Below are positions 9,195-18,347 of a DNA stretch of 29,277 nt, one piece after another. The translations under genes and the position numbers were made by a program. Where the stretch lies: positions 1-29,277 of the forward strand of contig JASWJB010000436.1 in the NCBI GenBank assembly GCA_032433595.1, in the 5' to 3' direction. The notes beneath the pieces are model-generated. The model saw nothing but the letters and a program-made list of their open reading frames with translations. It ran no database searches and was not told the DNA's origin. The stretch comes from Conoideocrella luteorostrata (taxonomy: Eukaryota; Ascomycota; Sordariomycetes; Hypocreales; Clavicipitaceae). Positions within the stretch are counted from its first letter, which is position 1; every line of letters starts with the position of its first letter.

Positions 9195-11160
9195 TCACGC
9201 CTCGGACACGCTGTGCCCTGGCGCAAACTTCTCCTGTGCTTTGGCCACCAAGTCATCGAATCGATCTTCTGGCTCCTTAATCTTTCCAAAAGCGACTGTA
9301 TTATGATCGAAAATAGCGTTCATCTGCTCCAATGTCTTCCCACGCGTCTCTTGGAAGAATAAGAAAACATGAACAAACGCCGCAACACAGAATGACCCGA
9401 AAATCATGTAGAAGCGCCACTGGATGTTTTCGAAGGCAGGGGGCACGAAGAAGGTGAGACTGAAGTTGCACGCCCAATTGAACAAGGTTGCCAGCGACAC
9501 AGCTTTCGAGCGAATATAGAGAGGAATGATCTCAGAGGGGTAGATCCATCCCATCGGCCTGTGGGGAGCGATTAGTGTAGCCCTGCTGATGGATGCATCA
9601 CAGCTCGAAGTAATGTGCTGTAGGTTCTAAGAATCAAAATGCGGGAGTCAAAGTTGTGTCAACTTACCCCCAAGTACATGCAAACGTCGCGATGAACAAG
9701 TAACTGCATGCAATAATCGCCTTGCTGGCCCCTCCACCTTCAATTACCCACGTAATCGTCGAGTTTCCTTTCAGACCTCCCGGAACGGCGTGTCCCTGTG
9801 TTGCCATTACCGCTCCACCGATGAAGAGCAGAATAGCCATCAAGGCGCTCCCTGTCATCATGACCTTACGACGCGGCAATCTGTCTATGAACAGCAGTGC
9901 AGGAACTGTCATAACGGTGTTGATGATGTACTGAATGCTGGATATTGTCAAGTTATTGGTTCCAGATAGACCTGCCATCTGAAACAGAAACGTAATATAA
10001 TACATGAATGCATTGGTGCCTTGAAAATGTTAGAAGTTGTTTCAATATGTCGTCTGTTAGTGGCAAAATACCGGAATACTGTGCCCACACATGTGCAAAT
10101 ATGCAGACATGTACACGGATAATATTGCGCCGCGTGAAGAGCTCCGTCCAACTGGTGGAATTATATTTTAGTTCGAGTCTAACAACTTCAAGGTTAATAT
10201 GCTATATCTGCATAAGTTGTTAATTGCGATGGATGAGAAACGCACTGAACACGTTCTCTGATTTCTTGCATTTCGGCAAGAACTTCGGCGTTTGTCTCGT
10301 CCCCTCTCGCCCGTAGTGAGGCGAGAACGGTGATGGATTCTTCCCATCGATCTTGCTTCGCAAGCCATCGAGGAGACCGAGGCATAAACGGCACGCATGC
10401 CAGGAGAAACATGGCAGGGATCATTTGCAAGCCCCAAGGTAACCGAAAAGATGCCGTCGACGATATGAATGACGTGCCGTACGAGATGTAATACATTATC
10501 AAGATCTAGAGTATAGGTAAGAAGCTGACGGCGGATTTGTTTTTACTTGCGGTCTGGCAGAACCTACACCCCATGTAATCATCCACTGCTGCAAGGAAAT
10601 GAGCTGCCCACGGCGTCGAGCCGGACTCAGTTCGGCAATGTAGATCGGACTACAGTATACCGTCAGAAACGTCATGATCAACATCACGATAAATAAGAAT
10701 GCATTTACCCTTGACTAGTCAGCATGCCCACTGCGAATCCATTGACAATCCGCGACACAATTAGCATCGCCCGGTTTTGAGCAGCACTCATGATTATTGA
10801 ACCACATATGAAAATAATGCAAGCGATGGCCATGGTATCGCGGCGACCGACTCTGTCTCCTGTCCATGATGCAAGCAAGGCACCAAGAAGGGAGCCCCCA
10901 GCCATAGAGGCAGTGATGCCTCCTTGAGCGACAGAGTCGGGCCTTGAAAAGTATTCCTTGTACTAATGAGAGATTAGAATTGAACTACCCTTCCCCATTA
11001 AGCAGCCGCCTCCCTCATGCCCGATTGGCGATCAACATATCGAACGTACCTGCGGTGTAGCCAAAATGGCAGAGAGAGAGGACACATCGAAGCCCTGCAA
11101 CAAGCCACCTAGCGTGGCAAGGCTGCATATGACATACAAGTTTGTGAGCTTTGGAGCCAT
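9195..11160 (-). CDS. MFS sugar transporter (sugar porter family), 12 membrane helices
   Basis: A probable proton-coupled sugar transporter of the plasma membrane. Exons run 11050-11160, 10709-10962, 10568-10649, 10246-10505, 10072-10178, 9668-10019 and 9195-9558; introns are 87, 59, 62, 67, 52 and 109 bp; product 509 aa, normal for the family. All phases close. Sugar-porter signatures are GDRVGRR (loop 2-3), YIAELSPARRRGQL, QQWMITWG, PRSPRWL, WAQYSGTNA in helix 7, DRLPRRK (loop 8-9), GPMGWIYPSEI in helix 10, and the terminal ETRGKTLEQ. The central loop (about 205-260) and the short C-tail are charged. The helix-7 motif differs from the QQxxG of classical hexose transporters, so I do not assign a substrate. 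Introns 3 and 4 use the less usual donors GTAGGT and GTGCGT. It is divergent from the zinc-cluster regulator at 12097, its likely controller. Confidence 0.94.
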
Positions 11161-11214
11161 GGTTCGATGCTACTTTGTGATGCAGGCAGGGTGGAAATCG
11201 ATCCGCTTGTGCAG

Positions 11215-11238
11215 GAACGACTAACTGAACGACTGACT
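11215..11238. repeat. 12-bp tandem duplication in the transporter 5' region
   Basis: GAACGACTAACT is followed directly by GAACGACTGACT (one difference). It starts about 55 bp upstream of the transporter ATG, so it probably lies in the 5' UTR or core promoter. Confidence 0.8.
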
Positions 11239-11264
11239 GTCTCGATATTTCGGCAGGTGGTTAC

Positions 11265-11276
11265 CGGAAGTTTCCG
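11265..11276. promoter_or_regulatory. CGG-N6-CCG palindrome, candidate Zn2Cys6 binding site
   Basis: CGGAAGTTTCCG is a perfect inverted repeat (CGGAA and TTCCG around GT), 105 bp upstream of the transporter ATG. CGG-N6-CCG is a classical site type for dimeric Zn2Cys6 factors such as Ppr1 and UaY. Use by the neighbouring regulator is inference. Confidence 0.5.
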
Positions 11277-11550
11277 CCAGCTGTCAATTGATCTGTACTC
11301 ACTGCCGGAGCTCTAACTTGCTGCTGCCATTAATTCCGGCGAAGGTCTTCCAGACGCGGATACTCTCAAGTATTTGTAGTAAGGAGCTGACTGACGCCAT
11401 CGTCAGATGTGATTATCTGCTTGTCCCCTATGGAGTATATACCGCCTCTAGTGTCCCAACCCCAGATTTGCTGAAGATGGAGACCCTACCACTCAAAAGC
11501 TGGCACCAAGCTGTCCAATCAGTGCTGGTTCCATGCGGATCGTAGATGCC

Positions 11551-11566
11551 CGGACGGATCGCTCGG
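11551..11566. promoter_or_regulatory. Direct CGG triplet cluster
   Basis: CGG triplets at 11551, 11555 and 11564 on the + strand give CGG-N1-CGG and CGG-N6-CGG direct spacings. This is a possible second zinc-cluster site in the shared promoter, with weak support. Confidence 0.3.
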
Positions 11567-12086
11567 CAAATAGACGACACGACCGACACCATCAAAGAGA
11601 TGTCGCTCACGGACGCATCGGCTATGAACAATCAACAGACTGACACAATCTAAGTCGAACCCCAGATTCTTTGATACTGAGTTTTGCTGGCCCATTTCTA
11701 CCCGCCATTTGAGCTCCTCTGCGTGGTCAATTGGACGAAGAGCAGGTCCAGCATCGGGTGCTGCTAAGCAAACTAAATCATCTCTCCGTCGTTATTTCGA
11801 AAATCATCAACTGTACGATCAACATTAACGTTGGACAGCATCGGGCGCAACGTCTGCTTAGTACTGCTACTGTGTAAGTTTCATCTTACAAGAACAACTC
11901 CACCGAGTTGCGTCGTCCCGTCTCTCCCATCGATTATCGAGACTACTGCAAACGTGACAAGCAACGGCCGCATCGTGCCGAAATCACCGAAGTTGACCCA
12001 GTACGATTTGTTGAATTGGAAGTTGTTATCGACTTCCTCTTGCTGGAATCCACCTTGATCTGGTCCGGCCCGTCGGTAGTTAATTT

Positions 12087-12110
12087 ATGTCCCATCATGC
12101 CGGTCGATAA
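12087..12110 (+). other. Overlapping upstream ORF at the regulator start
   Basis: An ATG at 12087 opens a seven-codon frame ending in TAA at 12108-12110, overlapping the main ATG at 12097 in another frame. The upstream ATG has T at -3 (weak), while the main ATG has A at -3 (good), so leaky scanning would be needed. It should lie in the mRNA because it is only 10 nt from the main start. Confidence 0.55.
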
Positions 12111-15100
12111 CTTGCTGGGGAAGGGAAAGCGTTCACGTACCGGTAATGCACAATCCGCCCTCTCAGCAGGAAATCCGACCAAATGGATGCCAAGCTAATC
12201 TAACACCCGTCTCTGGTCTATAGGCTGTGGTACTTGCAGAGCCCGTAAGGTATGCGCTCAACCTGTGTGCCGCCACCAGTAGCTGGTGGCCAAGACATGA
12301 CAAGGCGGTTGCCATTACTTGCGCAATGTCTTACAATATCCCCTTACGTCAATTGGTCTTGTTCTTACGCTGCATCAGGTGAAATGTGATGAACGTCCCG
12401 ATGGATGCGCAAATTGCGCCAGATTGCAAATCCCCTGTCTACGACCGGCAGCAAATAAGCCTGTCGCCACACCTGATGCAAAAGAGCAGGCAGCCAATGC
12501 GGAAAAATTTCATCGGCACCGAACCTTTCGGTCTTGCAACTCGTGTCGCACTGCCAAAGTTCGGTGCACTGGTGAAAGACCTACTTGTAACCGCTGCCAG
12601 AGACGGGATGCGAAGTGCCAGTATGATGGGAAAGCAGCTCCTCGATGGATCAATAGAGCTTCAAATTGGCGAGGAAGGTCCGAGTCTTACGACCGCCATG
12701 ACGCGACTCCTTCAAGCTTTGACTATTCCAGCGACGACAATTCAGTTGACACAGAGCCGTCTAGTTCATTCAGATTTGAGATTGACAGCCAAGAACAGCA
12801 ACTAAGTCAGACTAAAGTAAGGAAGCCATCAGCATCAGAAGATAATAGGGACATGGATAATACAAGACATTCATTGAGCTGGTAAGACATGAGGGCCAGT
12901 GCCTACTAAACTCTCATAACTCACACTTTACCCAGGCTATTTACCGCGCGCTTACCTTCTGATAAGCGTATGTTGCGTCTTGTGAAGATGTATTTTAATC
13001 TGATACATCCTCTTCGATGCTTTGGCTTCATTCACCGACCCTCGTGGATGCAAAATTATGAGGATCAGTCGGACAAAGAGCGGAATAACAACGCAGTTTT
13101 GTTAGCCATCTGTGCCCTTGGAGCAAAGTGAGCCGGTCTGAACCCGAATTATGCAACTGCACTGCCACGAGGTATGATGTTGCTAATACAAGGCATTTAC
13201 CAGATTCTATGCAGCTGCAACTACAAAATCCCAAAGTCGAGGAACTGCCTACATACTGCGAGCGGGCACACAGTGGGCTAATCGGGCGAAACAACTACTC
13301 TTTTTAAGTCTTAATAGCCCGACTTCAGAAACTATTATGGTTGGATCTTGTTCGCTCCCTTTGAACAATACTGTGAGAGACTAGCTAACTGTTCTAAGGC
13401 CGCAATACTGTTACATGAACATGAACTTCGAGTAGGCAACTACTCATCAGCTTTCATGATTACTGGCCTCGCGGTTCGTTTAGTACAAGGTCTTCAATTA
13501 AACGTGGAACCAATGTCTGTTCAACCTCGATTCAATTCAAACCTGGCGGCCGAAACCTTTCTTGAGTCTTGTCGCCGTATAATGTGGAGTGTGTACATTA
13601 TGGATGGCTGGGTAGGTAGTGGTGTGGATGAGTTAACTATGATCAATGAGAAGAACATCCGGATTCGGCTGCCATCTTCTGAGGCTGACTTCACCCTTGA
13701 GGCGGCCAACGCTTCACCCACCCCCATGTTCCCTTTGGATGGGCAGACTAATCATCGGCGCGGAGAGTTGGACGTTGCTGCACAGTTTGTACTACTGCTG
13801 GAACTACGCAAGAAGGTTCTCAGGTATGGATGACCTCGCTCCCTTTGACCTCCAGCAAGCCTCCCAAAAGTATTGTTTCAAGGCTAACGCACGTAATTTA
13901 TAGATTTGTCAAGCATCTCGACGAAACACAACCTCCGTATCTTGAAGACTCGGAATTCTCTGTAATCCACCGCTCACTTGCCCATTGGGCTCATTCTCTT
14001 CCCGAAAGTCTCCAGTTCGATCGCTCTGCCATTCAGAAGCGCAAGATTTCCGGTCAACATGGGGCTCTTATGCTGCTTCATGTATGCTATCATCAAACTG
14101 TGTGTGATCTTACTCGCATTGGAATGCCTGAACTCTTCCGCATACGCGTACCTTTTCAATTCTCGCCTGACAAGAAAGATTTCGTGGAGGGAGTCCAGAA
14201 TGTATGCTTCGATAGTTGCATTGCCGTAACGAATCTTTTTCGGGAAGCACTACATCATGGGCAGGAGATGTTTGCAGATACATGGCTGTGCGTAGTGGCA
14301 CATGATTCTATCCGCGTCATCGTGCATTACTTGAGTAAACATTTGGGAACGGTAGCGAGACATGAGGATGTTCTTCTGAGAGAGACTGCAATTTCGGGTT
14401 TAAGTGCAAATATGCAGGCTTTGGAGAGGTTAATACCTCTCCAAGCGTTGGCTAAGCCATTGGTAAGTCTGTCGCCGTGGCTTTTCTTTCCAAATAGGTG
14501 ACATGATACTAACCTAATATTGAAGCATGCCTCAGCTTTAGCTACTGTCAAGGCTGCTGAAATAGAGCTTCCCGCAGTTCTATCTGATACGACAGAAGGA
14601 TTGGGGATGTCCAGGGATGAAATGTGAGTTTTGGATCACATGCTACTTGTAACCGACGCTACCGTTTCAATGCTAATAGTTTTTCACGGCAGTGGGCCAC
14701 GAGCATCAAGTCCAGCACCTCACACACCAGAATACGTCCTGAATCCTCTCGCCATATACCGGATGGCGAGACAAGACATTAGAAAACACGAAAAGCAGTC
14801 AGTCGAATCAATCAGTGACGAGCATGACCAACAGGCCATCCACCAAGACCTATCTACACAAAACATGCAGCAAGCATCGCTTCCCCCAGAAGTAGCTAGC
14901 ATGCATGGCGATGTGAATGTCGCGGATCCCGAAATGGGTTATTACAATGGCCCCATCCTGGAAGCCTTTGACCTACCGTTGAGCTTCGATGACCTCCAAG
15001 CATATATGAGTTTACCGCCTTTGCTGAATCAGTTCAATGGTGGCGTTACTACTCTAAGACCAGACGGAGGTAGTGATTTTGTGTTTGGCGATTCAACTCA

Positions 15101-15203
15101 GACAAGTGGGCATTTTGGTTCATCAAATTACGGTACAGGGGTCGGTCAGACTGCTGACATGGGAGCCTTTGGTCCACCATCTGGTCAGGTTTGGATGGAG
15201 TAA
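12097..15203 (+). CDS. Fungal transcription factor with two tandem Zn2Cys6 clusters and a middle homology region
   Basis: Exons run 12097-12142, 12224-12249, 12379-12881, 12936-13127, 13204-13339, 13399-13823, 13904-14462, 14526-14623 and 14693-15203; product 831 aa. Cluster 1 (C17, C20, C27, C34, C37, C44) and cluster 2 (C77, C80, C87, C94, C97, C104) both fit C-X2-C-X6-C-X6-C-X2-C-X6-C, separated by 32 residues. Cluster 1 spans exons 1-3, with exon 2 only 26 nt. Joining gives KRSRTGCGTCRARKVKC, the usual start of such domains. The fungal-specific middle homology region begins about 193 (HPLRCFGFIHRPSW) and includes ESCRRIMWSVYIMDGW. The last 190 residues are Gln/Ser/acidic-rich, a likely activation domain. 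Intron 5 has an unusual GTTGGA donor but a good GCTAAC branch site. AATAAA lies at 15392. It is divergent from the sugar transporter, the likely target. Confidence 0.93.
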
Positions 15204-15391
15204 AGCGTCACTCATATTGTTAAGCGAGCTCGGATCGTGATGCAGCAGTCGTATAACATGTTTCCATTGCAAGACTGGTCGATGGGTTGCTCGATCATAA
15301 TTGGCTATCTAAGTAGAAGCTTCTGGCAAGAGCTTCTAAAATGACGGTTCGAAATGAGAGGGATGAACTAGGTCTCAATGAGCTTAAATTA

Positions 15392-15397
15392 AATAAA
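15392..15397 (+). terminator. Candidate polyadenylation signal of the zinc-cluster regulator
   Basis: AATAAA, 189 nt after the regulator stop codon, in an AT-rich stretch. Fungal poly(A) signals are degenerate, so this is suggestive only. Confidence 0.35.
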
Positions 15398-15767
15398 GTC
15401 TACGGAACTCTGGAGTAAGCCAGGTCGTAACCTGGTCGATCTGTATGGATCCTTTTCACATGTCAGCTGTCAAAACATTGTCGTACTGAACAGAGCCGAT
15501 ATCTACTCCGTAGAAGGATATGTATCGTGGGGGCGACAAGGACTCTTCCAACGGAGGCTCCACTAAACTGAGCATAAATGGAAAACATGATGGAATACCT
15601 GGCGACAGGGCAGTGACGATACGGTTACAGAATACGGAGCACACAATGCACACATGCTTGCTCGCGCATGCTAGATGTCTGAGCCAGGGTCGGGAAATCT
15701 CCCGACGTCGATCCACTGGTAATAGCGCCTGCATGAATCGTTGGCTCATCACATGCTGCTCATAAAC

Positions 15768-15816
15768 AAGCCCCCTAAAAGCTCTGGAAAGGGGGCTTCT
15801 GAAAAAAAAAAAAAAA
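15768..15816. repeat. Perfect 9-bp stem hairpin followed by an A15 run
   Basis: AAGCCCCCT (15768-15776) and AGGGGGCTT (15790-15798) form a perfect stem with a 13-nt loop. An uninterrupted run of 15 A follows at 15802-15816. It is about 565 bp beyond the regulator stop codon. A stem-loop plus A-run could be a retroposed transcript end, a small RNA end, or chance. Confidence 0.7.
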
Positions 15817-16689
15817 GGGTACGCAGACTTGGACGCCTGATTGGTAGATAATTTTGGTCTAAAGAAACTGTATGTACCCAGACGTTGCATATTTTGTGAC
15901 GCCTCATCATGTATATCTTGGAGTGTGCGATATGTAACTCAACGCCATTTCACATGAGTGAGACGTATCTGTGGGCTTTGAGGCTCTAGAAACCCACGTA
16001 CGAGTTCCTGGAGAACTAAAAACACCATTTGTTGACGAGACCTGTTCCACAAAGATCCAAGCGATCTCTAAGGGGTCGGCAAGGCAAATGCACCAGCGAA
16101 GCACTTTGTCTATATATCAGGGAGACGATCGATGCCGCGGCGGAGGTTGGTTGTTTTGAGCTGCCTTGTTTGAAGGAGATATTATCGGACGCACTGTGAA
16201 CTCCAGCCCAATGATGGAAAGAGAAAAGAAGCGTTGAATTGGAAGTAGATGGGTCGTGTATGCTGGTAAATGGAACCCATTTTAGCTATTTGCTACCATC
16301 TTTTGTCGTCATCTTGTATAATGCGCACGATGTCAATTTGGAGGTATCTGGTGCCTGATTAATCAAGAAAGGAGGATATGGCCTCTGCATGAATCAAACC
16401 GGCCAAATTGGGATACCTAAATACGATGGTCTCAGAAGTCACTTTGTCAAGTCCGCATCTCCTTGCTAAGGCGATTTACGGGGTGATTCTCTTTCTGCGA
16501 AAATCGAGGCTCAAACACAAATGGTGGTATTTACGTTGTTCTGGAGAATGTGGAAAGCTTGCTCCTGGGTACGCTTCCGGACAATCCCATAATTTAAAGC
16601 TTAGCCAGGTTTGAAAACTCCGCCTTGATTGCGCCATGCTAAAGTCAGCTCAAAGCTTTGGCTGTGATTTATCATCGCCATCTCCGCCG

Positions 16690-17120
16690 GCGTTCATGAC
16701 CGTAATTTAACGAACCACGGCGAGCGAGAAGTCCGCAAACACGACGGCCGCCACGGGCATAGCCACGCCGAGCAAGGAAGAACTGGCGATGACGGAGGCC
16801 CGGGGACCTCGAGCGGCCGAAGGCGATGACAGCCCGGCACGGCCCAGGATCGGCGCCCACGCCATCCACCCCTCGCGATGGCCATTGTGAAGATTCACTA
16901 GTACGGATTAGTTATGAGCGGCAATAAAGCGGGCGCCGGAAAGTCCGGACTGTTCGGCGTGGCATTAAATGGGGGTCCTCTGCGTAACCAGCAACTTTTC
17001 ATTTTTTCCATCTGGTCGGCAGCTGCAGACGCCCCGTTTCCGTCAGACCCCACCACCACTCTCGGCCTCGACGTCACGGAGAGAGGGGGATTGAGAGCTG
17101 CGACAGGCCGCAAAGACGTC
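16690..17120. other. GC-rich patch with small opposing open frames
   Basis: This stretch is visibly GC-richer than both flanks, which are AT-rich with TTTAAA-like words. A minus-strand frame at 16707-16898 (63 codons) ends in a hydrophobic stretch containing ASSSLLGVAMPVAAVV. A plus-strand frame at 16914-17123 (69 codons, ATG start) is Gly/Ala-rich. Neither matches a family I know. It could be a decayed gene, a short gene, or a GC-rich regulatory island. Confidence 0.35.
16936..16948. promoter_or_regulatory. CCGGAAAGTCCGG palindrome, distal copy
   Basis: A 13-bp near-palindrome (CCGG arms around AAAGT) giving CGG-N5-CCG, about 1.4 kb upstream of the ABC transporter ATG. It is identical to the proximal copy at 17996-18008. 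Confidence 0.45.
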
Positions 17121-17995
17121 TGATGTGACTCGCAACCGCTGCAATTCATGAATTAAATGGGCGAGTTAATGATTCATGTCAGCAATCTTTGAGAAGGCAA
17201 GTCAGCTGCAGTTGGGCGGACATGCGCAGTCCGCAGAATGCTTGCCCAGTTACCTCAGTTCGGTGCTCGGATTTCTGAGTACTGGTGCCAAGACGACAGG
17301 GATCAAGCGCGGTAATGATGTCGTTCACTAGATCCTCAGAGGAGTTGGGAAGGTGCGATTCGAGCGCAGGTAGTCGCAGCAGGTGCAATGGTTGACACTG
17401 AACTAGATCGCTCGTTTTTCAACAGTTTGTTAACAGTATGTCGAGTGTTTGTTAGTATATATGCACTATTTCATTTGTCCCTCCGTGTCGCCATAAGAAC
17501 GCGCATTTGACCAATCCCCATTTTATGGGTGTTGGAGTGGATCTTGCCGAGTAGCTTCTCCTGGGCCTAGTAAGAGCTGGCAATTAAGTCGCCTCGTAAC
17601 TATCGTAAGGCGTCTTTGGGCTACTTCGGAACTAGACGGCAATAGTGTGCATGCAAAGTCCGCAGTCGGCAACCTTCGCAGAATGGACGGATCTCACAAC
17701 ATGCTTCAATTGGGCTCCATCGGGCTCGATTCGTGGGTTTCCAACTATACTATACGATAAGATACTGGGAGAGCGCGAAGCCCTGAACTTTGACGACTGG
17801 GGGAACAACCCACCCCGAAGAGAAAGTCGAGTTGAGGGCAAAATCCAATGGCAATGTACAGCATGACGCTGAGACATCACCTGCCGAAAGCGCTAACGCA
17901 GCGCAAATCTGGCTATTACCCACCACCACCCCAAGTACCGAGCAGGCAGTAACAAGGGACTAGCATTACACAATATGATGATGATGATGACGGTT

Positions 17996-18008
17996 CCGGA
18001 AAGTCCGG
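17996..18008. promoter_or_regulatory. CCGGAAAGTCCGG palindrome, proximal copy
   Basis: Identical to the copy at 16936-16948 and 352 bp upstream of the ABC transporter ATG, a plausible distance for an activator site. CGG-N5-CCG suits a dimeric Zn2Cys6 factor. The site resembles, with one base less spacing, the CGGAAGTTTCCG site in the sugar-transporter promoter. Confidence 0.5.
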
Positions 18009-18029
18009 TTTTGTTTAGACCCCGACTTA

Positions 18030-18049
18030 GAACCCGACTGGCCGGGTTC
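18030..18049. promoter_or_regulatory. GAACCCG-N6-CGGGTTC inverted repeat
   Basis: Perfect 7-bp arms at 18030-18036 and 18043-18049 around ACTGGC, only 21 bp downstream of the proximal CCGGAAAGTCCGG. The arms include an everted CCG-N6-CGG. The pair of palindromes suggests a compact regulatory block about 300-350 bp upstream of the ABC transporter ATG. Confidence 0.5.
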
Positions 18050-18347
18050 CACAACCTGCGACATCCATGCTTGGGCCACAATAGGGCTAACCGTGTCTCT
18101 CACGGTGATTGTAATAACAGAGTTTGAGCTAAAGCGGAGATAGTTGCTGCGTGGTCTAAGTGGCTTGCTATGAACTGAGGGGGTTAGCTGTGTTCGTATA
18201 TTAATTGACGGTTGCCCTCTTCTCTGAAAGTCCAAAGAGTCCCCTTATTTTGTTTACCTGGTACGCATAAGGACCTGATGCTCTAAGTGGTTCTCGAATC
18301 CTTAACTAAAGCAACACATCCCTGCCGGTTGAAGGCAAATAGCCGTT

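Larger units (their letters stand above)
11161..12096. promoter_or_regulatory. 936-bp bidirectional promoter between sugar transporter and zinc-cluster regulator
   Basis: No coding exon was seen between the two divergent start codons. The spacer holds a CGG-N6-CCG palindrome at 11265-11276, a cluster of direct CGG triplets at 11551-11566, and a 12-bp tandem duplication at 11215-11238. A GTAAGT-type donor near 11873 could begin a 5'-UTR intron of the regulator, but its acceptor cannot be fixed. Confidence 0.7.
15204..18347. other. 3.1-kb spacer: regulator 3' flank and ABC transporter promoter
   Basis: No supported gene. It contains AATAAA at 15392-15397, a TACTCCGTA copy at 15504-15512, a hairpin plus A15 run at 15768-15816, a GC-rich patch at about 16690-17120, an AATTCATGAATT palindrome near 17143, an (ATG)n tract at about 17975-17990, and three GC-rich palindromes listed separately. 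Short frames of 60-90 codons are present on both strands. One at 17651-17866 faintly resembles an Hsp70-like segment. A tiny ATG-CTC-TAA frame lies at 18278-18286, 62 nt before the ABC start. Confidence 0.7.
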
